Source: Bacillota bacterium
Lineage (GTDB): Bacteria; Bacillota; Clostridia; Christensenellales; CAG-138
Direction: 5' to 3'
DNA: 9,120 nucleotides
NCBI GenBank assembly: GCA_023458615.1
Contig: JAEWYV010000091.1
Span: forward strand, 1-9,120
A model generated the notes under the pieces. The model ran no database searches, was not told the origin of the DNA, and saw only the letters and a list, made by a program, of their open reading frames with translations. The position numbers and the translations under genes were made by a program. Below, piece by piece: positions 1 through 7,574 of this stretch (its first letter is position 1; each line of letters starts with the position of its first letter).

Positions 1-398
1 GCACGCCGATATTGCCGAGCACGAACGTATGCCGTCCGCCCGCCTTGAAGATCTCGCCTGTGAGCGCAGTGCAGGTCGTCTTGCCGTTGGTTCCGGTGAT
101 GCAGACGTACTCCGCGTGGCTATAGCGGTAGCCCAGCTCAATCTCGCTGATGACCTCAATTCCCCTTGCCTGCGCTTCCTTGACAAACGGAACCGTCATG
201 GGAATGATCGGGCTGATGACGATGAGCGACACGCCGTCAAACAGCGATTCCGGCGCTTCGCCGAGCCGCCACTCGACCGGCACGCCGGCTAGCGCTTCCT
301 TGAGTCCCTCTATCTCGGTCTTCTTGTCGTTGATGATGACATCCCAGCCCACGCTGGTGAGGAGCTTTGCCGCGTTGTGCTTCGTGTTGTTGTTCCAT
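1..398 (-). CDS. murD: UDP-N-acetylmuramoylalanine--D-glutamate ligase MurD, N-terminal part, with an abnormal 5' end (runs off the window)
   Basis: MurD adds D-glutamate to UDP-MurNAc-L-Ala in the cytoplasm, using ATP. The frame covering about 379 to 1 reads as a Mur ligase: NAAKLL, NDKK, a SPGI-like site reading SPII, SEIELGYR, then the ATP-binding loop ITGTNGKTT and GNIG near the window edge. The gene follows mraY by about 50 nt, the usual order. The 5' end is odd. The only ATG with a nearby Shine-Dalgarno (GGAGG at 415-411, spacing 12) is at 398-396, and it is out of frame with the conserved part. In the conserved frame a TAA lies at 424-422, and the first start codon is GTG at 352, with no ribosome site. 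The glycine-rich GxGxSG segment expected just before NAAKLL is missing. A small deletion of about 35-40 nt after the ATG would explain this; an assembly error would too. Identity is firm, the start is not. Confidence 0.8.
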
Positions 399-450
399 GT
401 GCGATTGTTGCCTCCGAAAAATTACCCGCGACTGCGTCGGGCGAATGAAA

Positions 451-1482
451 TTATCTTAAATAAAACAGTAAGCAAACCGCCGAGATCGCCGCCGTCAGGA
501 TGGTATACATCGAGACGATGCGCGGCGCGGGCTGCCCAGAAAGCTCAAAATGGCGATGCAGCGGCGCGGCGCGGAAGAGCTTTTTTCCGTCCTCACGCCT
601 ACGGCTGAGCGCCTGCAGTACCACCGAACCCATGGTTATGGTAAAGCCAAACCCCATCAGCGGGAGAATGAGGATCGAGCGGCTGATGATCGCGATCATC
701 GCGACCGCGCCACCCAGGGCGAGCGAGCCGGTTGAGCCGGGCTCCAGCCGCGCGGGATAGGCATTGTAGCGCAAAAAACCGATTCCCGCCCCGCCAACTG
801 CGGCGGCAAAGACCGCGCCGCCCTCCAGGTTGCTACCCAATAAGAACTCGCCGTTTTGGTTTGCGGTCATCGCCATTGCGGCAAAGATCGCGATCATAAA
901 CAGGCAATAGATTGCGCTCATGCCGGTCATCATGCCGTCCAGTCCGTCCGAGAGGCGCGAGGCGTTGACCTGCAACAGGATGGTAGCAATCACGATGGGA
1001 ACATACCAGAACCCCAAATCCCACTCTCCGCCGGAGAGGGGCATGTGGAGCGACGAGCCGATCAAGGGTGAGCGATACGCCCAAACCGCCACGGCGGCGG
1101 CGATGATCAGCTCTACAAAGAGCTTTTGATAGCTTCGCAGGCCAAGCTCTTCTACACTGCGCACCCGCAGAAAGTCGTCGACAAAGCCCAGCACGCCAAG
1201 CGCCAGCATGGTCACGAGGGAAGGGAGCGAAAACTCCATGCCATCGAGGCCGAAGATAATCGTAGCAATTGCAACCGCAAGCAACACAAATACCCCGCCC
1301 ATGGTCGGAACCGGCGGTTTCGGCGGTGGTACCTGTTTTTTCTTTTGCGCGGGCGGCGGTTCCGGCTCCGGCATCGGCTCATGCTGTTCGGCAGGCTTCA
1401 GCCGCTGTAGAAGCGGCAAAAGCGGGCCTAGCAGCCAGACGATTGCAAACGCCGTCAGCGCGGTTAAAACGATTTGAAACAT
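451..1482 (-). CDS. mraY: MraY homologue (phospho-MurNAc-pentapeptide transferase family) with altered active-site residues
   Basis: MraY family enzymes transfer phospho-MurNAc-pentapeptide to undecaprenyl phosphate in the membrane, forming lipid I. The ATG at 1482 gives 343 residues, slightly short for the family, with many membrane segments. Recognisable landmarks are PTMGG (59-63), the Asp pair GFVDDF (99-104), LSDGLDG (177-183), YNAYPA (239-244), GSLALGG (252-258) and APLH-HFE (306-313). Three positions that are nearly invariant in MraY differ: Arg176 where NxxNLTDG has its second Asn, Ser250 where GDxGS has the metal-binding Asp, and Arg310 for the middle His of HHH. The DNA codons (CGC, TCA, CGC) confirm each. 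The first cytoplasmic loop (about 29-58) is replaced by a Pro/Glu/Lys-rich stretch. The ORF can be extended to a TTG at 1518, but that codon lies in a probable -35 box. The fold assignment is secure. Transferase activity is doubtful, so this may be a pseudoenzyme or an enzyme with changed chemistry. Confidence 0.88.
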   Translation of the reverse strand: MFQIVLTALTAFAIVWLLGPLLPLLQRLKPAEQHEPMPEPEPPPAQKKKQVPPPKPPVPTMGGVFVLLAVAIATIIFGLDGMEFSLPSLVTMLALGVLGFVDDFLRVRSVEELGLRSYQKLFVELIIAAAVAVWAYRSPLIGSSLHMPLSGGEWDLGFWYVPIVIATILLQVNASRLSDGLDGMMTGMSAIYCLFMIAIFAAMAMTANQNGEFLLGSNLEGGAVFAAAVGGAGIGFLRYNAYPARLEPGSTGSLALGGAVAMIAIISRSILILPLMGFGFTITMGSVVLQALSRRREDGKKLFRAAPLHRHFELSGQPAPRIVSMYTILTAAISAVCLLFYLR

Positions 1483-1488
1483 ATCGGT

Positions 1489-1518
1489 ATTATACCCCTG
1501 AAAACCCGCCGCGGACAA
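1489..1518 (-). promoter_or_regulatory. Candidate sigmaA promoter directly upstream of mraY
   Basis: On the minus strand TTGTCC (1518-1513, 4/6 to consensus) and a perfect TATAAT (1494-1489) are separated by 18 nt. The TATAAT ends only 6 nt before the mraY ATG, so transcription would begin at or next to the start codon and give a leaderless message. The only ribosome-site-like string is AGGGG, about 12 nt from the ATG and overlapping the promoter spacer. This could be chance, since the gap is short, but a perfect -10 is rare in this GC-rich sequence. Confidence 0.45.
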
Positions 1519-1555
1519 TCCCTATTTCGCCGGATCAACCGCACGGGCAGACAAA

Positions 1556-1602
1556 ACCCGCATCTGCTCCGGCACTCATCTTGCGCGCGGTCAAATGCGG
1601 GT
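1556..1602 (-). other. Inverted repeat in the murE-mraY gap, weak terminator-like
   Basis: The arms ACCCGCAT (1602-1595) and ATGCGGGT (1563-1556) pair perfectly over 8 bp on the minus strand, enclosing a 31-nt loop and followed by TTT. It lies 19 nt after the murE stop and before the candidate mraY promoter. The long loop and short T-run make it a poor intrinsic terminator. It may only attenuate read-through, or be incidental. Otherwise the 138-nt gap holds only the promoter candidate. Confidence 0.25.
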
Positions 1603-1620
1603 GTATTGTGTTCGAATTCT

Positions 1621-3054
<1,434 letters not shown>

Positions 3055-3070
3055 CTGGAAACCTCCCGTT

Positions 3071-3088
3071 GCGCGGCCTCTGCCGCGC
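3071..3088 (-). other. GC-rich hairpin just before the murE ribosome binding site
   Basis: GCGCGGC (3088-3082) and GCCGCGC (3077-3071) form a perfect 7-bp stem with the 4-nt loop AGAG. It ends 3 nt before the GGGAGG of murE. There is no T-run, so it is not an intrinsic terminator. Such a position suits a processing or stability element, or control of access to the ribosome site. Confidence 0.45.
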
Positions 3089-3110
3089 AGATAATAAAGA
3101 TAAATTCTCG

Positions 3111-3138
3111 TTTGCTTTGCCCGATGCGGCAAAACAAA
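3111..3138 (-). other. Second hairpin in the PBP-murE gap
   Basis: On the minus strand TTTGTTTTGCC (3138-3128) pairs with GGCAAAGCAAA (3121-3111) over 11 bp with one G-U pair and a 6-nt loop. It follows the PBP stop by about 28 nt and is not followed by a T-run. With the GC hairpin at 3071-3088 it makes two consecutive stem-loops in a 112-nt gap with no gene of its own. Confidence 0.4.
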
Positions 3139-3166
3139 GTGTATTTCCTACCTGTTTAACGCGGAT

Positions 3167-5383
3167 TTATTGATCCGGTTCCGGCGTAACGTCCGGCTTC
3201 GGCGTTGTTCCGGGTTCCGGCGTTGGCGAGGGCGAAGGCGTCGGGAAGGTGACATAGACCGTCGTTCCCGGATCCACCAGCGTCCCTTCCGGCACGGACT
3301 GTGTATCAATCTGCCCTGTGCACTGGGCTTTGTCAAAGCTCAGCAGCAGCCCCAATTCCGCCAGTTTATCAAACGCGTCCTGTCGGCGTTTGCCGATCAG
3401 GTTTGGCACGGCTATCTGCGGCTTATAAAGCTTGTCGTCGTTAAACGTCGTCATGCTCGTGTAGAGAATCACGATGGAGCCCGCAGGCGCGGCTTCCTTG
3501 CCCGCCGGGAATTGGGACACGATCAGCGCTACGTCCTCACTCGGCACCGCATAGGCCTTAAACCCAGCCTGTTCGAGCGTATAGGTTGCGTCCTTTGCCG
3601 TCATGCCCACGACGTCCGGAACCGTGTCCGTCTTGGTCGTCACATCCGGCAGAATGCCATAATAGCGCACCAGATCGGAGAAGATCTTGGAAACCCAGTA
3701 TCCGCCAATGCTGCTTGCCTCCATATAGGGCACCTGCGGCTCATCAATGAGGATCAGGCAGACGAGCTGCGGGTCGTTGACGGGCAAAAAGCCCATATAG
3801 CTTGCGATCACGCGCGTGCGGGAGGGGGTAACGCCATCCTCCTCAAATTTTCTGGAAACGCCGGTGATGCCACCCATGGAATAGTTGACCACCTGGCCGT
3901 TGTTCGCGTTTCCCTTTTTTGCGGCGGTTTCGAGCAGCCCGCGCATGGTTTGGGATGTTGCGGAGCTGATGACGCGGCGCAGAATGGTCGGGTCGTTGTT
4001 CAGGATGACCGTTCCGTCGGTTGCGGTGATCTGATCTACCACATACGGCTGCATCAGTGTGCCGCCGTTGATGATTGCGCAAAACGCGTTTGCCATCTGA
4101 ATCGCGGTGGTCGTGATGTTTTCGCCAAAGGCAATCTTGGCTAAGTCGCTCTCGCGGATGTATTTACGGTGGATGACCTCGCCGGTGTCCTCGCTCGGCA
4201 TGCCACAGTTGGTTTTTTCGTTGAAGCCAAACGAGTAGATATAATCGTAAAATTTATTTACGCCGGTTGCGATTGCCATATCCATCATCGCAACGTTGCA
4301 GGAATTGCCAAGCGCCTCGGAGAGCGTCTCGTTGCCGTGCCCCGCCGTATTCCAGCAGCGCACCTTTTCGAGGCGGAATACGCGCGAGCCTGTGCAGTTA
4401 AAGCCGCTATCCGACGTAGTCGCGCCGGAATCCAGCGCAGCCGCCGTGGTGATTGCGTCAAACATCGTTCCCGCTTCGTAGGTGTCCGTTACGATGCGCG
4501 CGCGGGACATCGACATCAGTTCTTTTACCATGTCACGCGGCGGGCTGTTCAGGTCGAAGGCGGGATAGGTGGAAATCGCGAGGATTTCGCCCGTATTGGG
4601 ATCCATAACCAAGCCGGAGACGGTGGACGCGCGGTTGAGCTCATAGCACTGCTTGAGATATTTTTCTACATAGCTCTGGATGACGGAGTCCGCGGTCAGG
4701 GTCATGTTATAGCCCTCGACCGGTGGAATATAGTTTTCTTCGCCATAGGAGAGCGGATTGTTTTTGCGATCGACCTCGATGACCAATCGTCCGGCCACGC
4801 CGGCAAGATAGGAGTTAAACTCCGCTTCCAACCCCGTCTGCCCCTCCGTCTCAATGCCGGTGAAGCCGATGAGCTGGGTGAATAGCTGACCAAACGGATA
4901 GTAGCGCTTCATGTCGGTGGTATAGCTGATTCCGTTGCCGAGCTGCAGTGCCTCCAGCTGGTCGATGACCGAACTCTCCACCTGCCGCTTGAGCTGCACC
5001 TGCAAGCGGAGCTTGCCGGTTGTGGGATCGGGCGAGATGCGCTCCATCACATAGTCGTAGTCCAGCCCCAGAATATCGGAAACCTCGGTTGCGACGCGAA
5101 CGCGGTCGTCCGCCGCAATCGACGGCGGGTTTGCAAGAACGCGGTAGGAGGTTCCGCTCTGCGCGAGAACAAGCCCGTTGCGGTCAACAATCTTGCCGCG
5201 CTGCGCGGCGAGGCTCTGGCGTCTCGTCCACTGCGTCTTCGCCTTTGCCTGTAGCTCCGGCCCCTGAATAATCATAACCTGCGCCAGCCGGAGGGCGAGC
5301 AACAGCATCAGAAGGCCTGCGAAAACCATCAGAAGTACAAGTTTGCGTTTAATCTTCGGCGCGGGGGCCGTTGTCTTAGCCAT
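3167..5383 (-). CDS. SpoVD/FtsI-type class B penicillin-binding protein with two PASTA domains; transpeptidase active site degenerate
   Basis: Class B PBPs crosslink peptidoglycan at the septum or spore cortex, paired with a SEDS polymerase. This 738-residue protein has a basic N-terminus and membrane anchor (about 13-38), a PBP dimerization domain (RGKIVDRNG 62-70; PFGQLFTQLIGFTG 163-176), a transpeptidase-fold domain (about 225-578), two PASTA domains (about 584-643 and 654-713) and a 25-residue Pro/Thr tail. Length and order match SpoVD/PBP2x-like proteins of Bacillota. Of the three catalytic motifs, only SCN (361-363) is kept. The SxxK site, normally in YEPGSTFK, reads YEAGTMFD (302-309), losing both the nucleophilic Ser and the Lys. 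KTG reads ITG (506-508) and is followed by VS rather than TA. The frame is continuous, so these are substitutions. AAAGGA lies 9 nt before the ATG, and the gene begins 23 nt after the ftsL-like gene. Probably a non-catalytic scaffold or ligand-binding paralogue. Confidence 0.9.
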   Translation of the reverse strand: MAKTTAPAPKIKRKLVLLMVFAGLLMLLLALRLAQVMIIQGPELQAKAKTQWTRRQSLAAQRGKIVDRNGLVLAQSGTSYRVLANPPSIAADDRVRVATEVSDILGLDYDYVMERISPDPTTGKLRLQVQLKRQVESSVIDQLEALQLGNGISYTTDMKRYYPFGQLFTQLIGFTGIETEGQTGLEAEFNSYLAGVAGRLVIEVDRKNNPLSYGEENYIPPVEGYNMTLTADSVIQSYVEKYLKQCYELNRASTVSGLVMDPNTGEILAISTYPAFDLNSPPRDMVKELMSMSRARIVTDTYEAGTMFDAITTAAALDSGATTSDSGFNCTGSRVFRLEKVRCWNTAGHGNETLSEALGNSCNVAMMDMAIATGVNKFYDYIYSFGFNEKTNCGMPSEDTGEVIHRKYIRESDLAKIAFGENITTTAIQMANAFCAIINGGTLMQPYVVDQITATDGTVILNNDPTILRRVISSATSQTMRGLLETAAKKGNANNGQVVNYSMGGITGVSRKFEEDGVTPSRTRVIASYMGFLPVNDPQLVCLILIDEPQVPYMEASSIGGYWVSKIFSDLVRYYGILPDVTTKTDTVPDVVGMTAKDATYTLEQAGFKAYAVPSEDVALIVSQFPAGKEAAPAGSIVILYTSMTTFNDDKLYKPQIAVPNLIGKRRQDAFDKLAELGLLLSFDKAQCTGQIDTQSVPEGTLVDPGTTVYVTFPTPSPSPTPEPGTTPKPDVTPEPDQ

Positions 5384-5406
5384 TGGTCAATCGTCCTTTC
5401 GTAAGA

Positions 5407-6018
5407 TCAACCGCCTGCAGGCGGCTGTTCCCCCCCGCCCGTAGTCGCCGGACTAGGTTCCGGCGTGGTTGCCGGCGCTTCCGGCGTATTGGGCAGCGGC
5501 GTTCCGGACGCGCCGGATGTGCCGCTGTCGGTTACTGCTGGCGTTGCGTTGCTAAAAGGCAGCGGATCGCCAATCTTTACATACTGATTCTTTTCCGGAT
5601 ACTGCATGCCGTAGGATTCGGCAACCTTCTGCGCATCCTGAATCGTGACCGCGCATTCAATCTGGACATCCAGCTCGTTGATGCGCAGGTCGGTCAGATC
5701 AATCTCGCTGTTGAGCGCGTTGATGTCCGCATATGCGCGCGAAATGCGCTCGTATCCCGCCAAGGTGAAGAGAATCATTCCGGCGAGCAGAAAGCCGCTG
5801 ATGATTAGTCCGATTCGTCCGAGCGCGGTGACCTCGGTCTTCTCGACGCGTACGCCCGGCTCGCGGGCACTGCGCGATTTCGCCGGCACGCGCTCGATCC
5901 GCTCGGTTCGCCCGGTTCGTTCGATGCGCTCGGTGGTGTATTCTTCCTTATTGGGGATGTTCAGCCGTGTGGTCGGCGATTTTCCTTTTTTGCGGTCTTC
6001 TTCGAAGCGAATATCCAA
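5407..6018 (-). CDS. ftsL: FtsL-like bitopic cell-division protein with a long Pro/Thr/Gly tail
   Basis: FtsL is a small divisome protein that, with DivIC/FtsB and DivIB/FtsQ, recruits and activates the septal PBP-SEDS pair. Sequence similarity is weak. The call rests on position between rsmH and the PBP gene and on layout: a charged cytoplasmic N-terminus, one membrane segment (about 66-88), an adjoining helical, coiled-coil-like stretch (about 90-122) and an extracytoplasmic end. I chose the TTG at 6018 (203 residues) because AAAGGGA lies 7 nt upstream. The frame stays open to other TTG codons at 6039 and 6072, and no ATG is available. The cytoplasmic part has a near repeat of ERIER (30-34 and 39-43). 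The C-terminal 50 residues are low-complexity Pro/Thr/Gly/Ser with TPEP motifs, longer than usual for FtsL and similar in composition to the tail of the next gene's product. Confidence 0.65.
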   Translation of the reverse strand: MDIRFEEDRKKGKSPTTRLNIPNKEEYTTERIERTGRTERIERVPAKSRSAREPGVRVEKTEVTALGRIGLIISGFLLAGMILFTLAGYERISRAYADINALNSEIDLTDLRINELDVQIECAVTIQDAQKVAESYGMQYPEKNQYVKIGDPLPFSNATPAVTDSGTSGASGTPLPNTPEAPATTPEPSPATTGGGEQPPAGG

Positions 6019-6090
6019 CGCAAATTCCCTTTCAATCAAGCGAAAATTCCGCTCACCGGCGCGGCACCGCAACCCGGGCGCGCCGTTTCG

Positions 6091-7032
6091 CTAGATCTTT
6101 TCGATGCAGCGGAGCTTTGCACTGGTCGAGCGGGAGTTGCGCGCTTCCTCCTCATCGGAGGCGGTCAGCGGTTTTTTGGTGAGGATTTTTGCCTTCGGCT
6201 CCTTTCCGCAGATGCAGATGGGAGCGGACGGCGGGCATGTGCAGGGATTCTCAAATCTGCGAAACGCCTGCTTGACGATGCGATCCTCCAGTGAATGAAA
6301 TGTAATTATACACAGTCTCCCGCCTTTTTGCAACAGATCGCAGGCCTGCTCAACCGCCTGGTCGAGGCCGCTAAGCTCGCTGTTGACCTCGATGCGCAGC
6401 GCCTGAAAGGTGCGTCGCGCGGGGTGTTGCGGCTCGTTTCGATACTTTCCGGGAATCGCGTCTCGCACGATTTGCGCCAGTTGTAAGGTGCTCTCGATCG
6501 GAGATTGTTCACGTGCGCGACAAATTCGCTCCGCAATTCTGCGGCTGAAACGCTCCTCGCCATAGGTCCAAATCACCCGCGCAAGCGCCTCCTCGGAATA
6601 GGTATTCACCACATCCCGCGCGGAAAGCGACGCCTGCTGATCCATGCGCATGTCCAGCGGCGCTTCCGATTTGTAGGAAAATCCCCGTTCCTGCGTGTCC
6701 AGCTGATGGCTGGAAACGCCAAGATCGAGCAGAATCCCGCTCACCTCGGTTACGCCGATGCTGTTGAGCAGCGCGCGCATATCAAAAAAGTTGCCGTGCA
6801 ACGCGGTAAAACGGTCGCCAAACGCGGACAACCGATCCCCCGCCGCGTGCACGGCTTCCCAGTCCCTGTCAATTCCAATGAGCCGCCCCGTTTCGGGCAG
6901 GCGAGTCAGAACCGCCTCGGCATGGCCTCCGCCGCCAAGGGTTCCGTCTACGAAGATACCGCCGCGCGCGGGAGCCAGCAGCTCCAGCGTCTCGTCCAGC
7001 AGTACCGGTATGTGCGAAAATTGCCCGCTCAT
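6091..7032 (-). CDS. rsmH: 16S rRNA (cytosine(1402)-N(4))-methyltransferase RsmH (MraW)
   Basis: RsmH uses S-adenosylmethionine to methylate N4 of C1402 in the decoding centre of 16S rRNA. It is conserved as the second gene of dcw clusters. The 313-residue product has normal family length and motifs: HIPVLLDE (7-14), the AdoMet loop FVDGTLGGGGHAE (27-39), GIDRD, LLDLGVSSHQLD, ERGFSY, LDMRMD, the Arg-rich RRTFQALRIEVN segment, FHSLEDRIVKQ, and the closing NSRSTSAKLRCIEK. The ATG overlaps the mraZ stop in an ATGA junction, so the two are translationally coupled. No damaged motif was seen. Confidence 0.97.
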   Translation of the reverse strand: MSGQFSHIPVLLDETLELLAPARGGIFVDGTLGGGGHAEAVLTRLPETGRLIGIDRDWEAVHAAGDRLSAFGDRFTALHGNFFDMRALLNSIGVTEVSGILLDLGVSSHQLDTQERGFSYKSEAPLDMRMDQQASLSARDVVNTYSEEALARVIWTYGEERFSRRIAERICRAREQSPIESTLQLAQIVRDAIPGKYRNEPQHPARRTFQALRIEVNSELSGLDQAVEQACDLLQKGGRLCIITFHSLEDRIVKQAFRRFENPCTCPPSAPICICGKEPKAKILTKKPLTASDEEEARNSRSTSAKLRCIEKI

Positions 7033-7475
7033 ATGCCAAGTTCCGCCAAATGCGCGATGTCCTGACTATAGCTTTCCTCGCATCCGGCGTTGTAGGCCGC
7101 GAGGGTTTCGGGATTCCAAATCTCTATATGGTCGTCGATGCCGACGAGCGTTGCGTCCTTATTGAGTCCGGCGAGATCGCGCAGCTGGGCGGGAATGAGG
7201 ATTCTCCCCTGCTTGTCGATTTCACACGATGCCGCCATGGAGTAGAGCTTTCTGCGGATCGCCTGACCGCCCATATCCGTAACCGGCAGCGCGGAGAGCT
7301 TCTGCGAAAAGCGCTCCCATTGCTCCACGGACATGCCAGAGAGGCATTTTTCGGATTGTGTGCCAAGCAGGCCGAGGGTAACGATCAACGTATCCCCGAC
7401 GCACTCTCTCCACTTCGCGGGAATGAACACGCGTCCCTTTGCATCCAGCATATGTTCAAATGAACCAATCAGCAC
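7029..7475 (-). CDS. mraZ: Transcriptional regulator MraZ
   Basis: MraZ is a ring-forming DNA-binding protein of the AbrB-like swapped-hairpin fold. It is the first gene of dcw operons and represses its own promoter in the bacteria where it has been studied. The 148 residues contain two SpoVT/AbrB-like halves with the expected signatures DAKGR followed by IPA (11-20) and DKQGR followed by IPA (87-96). The start is GTG at 7475, preceded at 6 nt by a strong Shine-Dalgarno, AAGGAGGG (7489-7482). MLIGSFEHMLDAKGR matches the usual start of the family. Its probable operator is the three-box array at 7552-7577. The gene overlaps rsmH by 4 nt and heads the minus-strand operon. Confidence 0.97.
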   Translation of the reverse strand: MLIGSFEHMLDAKGRVFIPAKWRECVGDTLIVTLGLLGTQSEKCLSGMSVEQWERFSQKLSALPVTDMGGQAIRRKLYSMAASCEIDKQGRILIPAQLRDLAGLNKDATLVGIDDHIEIWNPETLAAYNAGCEESYSQDIAHLAELGI

Positions 7476-7545
7476 GCGCGTCCCTCCTTAGGCAAGCCAT
7501 TTTCGTGATATATATTAGGAAATAGTCTCCCCCAGATTCACGATG

Positions 7546-7574
7546 AGTATACACCACTATTCCCCATTTGTCAC
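7546..7574 (-). promoter_or_regulatory. sigmaA-type promoter of the mraZ (dcw) operon
   Basis: On the minus strand GTGACA (7574-7569, 5/6 to TTGACA) and TATACT (7551-7546, 5/6 to TATAAT) are separated by exactly 17 nt. Transcription should begin near 7539 and leave a leader of about 64 nt before the mraZ GTG. A run of eight A (7605-7598 on the minus strand) lies upstream and may help as an UP-like element. The whole -35 and spacer coincide with the MraZ-box array. Confidence 0.7.

Noticed and set aside
1483..1518. TTG start of the mraY homologue at 1518
   Set aside because: No usable ribosome site, the codon overlaps a probable -35 box, and MraY proteins begin near the ATG at 1482.
1556..1602. 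Intrinsic terminator after murE
   Set aside because: The stem is real, but the 31-nt loop and three-T tail are too poor to call a terminator; kept only as an inverted repeat.
3055..3132. Upstream extension of murE to an ATG at 3132
   Set aside because: The extra residues do not resemble MurE, and the start at 3054 has a strong Shine-Dalgarno.
3170..4144. A 324-codon open frame on the plus strand
   Set aside because: Antisense to the PBP gene, Arg-rich and low in recognisable motifs; explained by the codon bias of the real gene.
3860..4468. Frameshift as the cause of the altered PBP motifs
   Set aside because: The residues before, between and after TMFD and ITG stay in register with the family, so these are substitutions, not a shifted frame.
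6019..6072. Longer FtsL-like protein starting at TTG 6072 or 6039
   Set aside because: The TTG at 6018 has the best-placed Shine-Dalgarno; the longer forms remain possible but unsupported.
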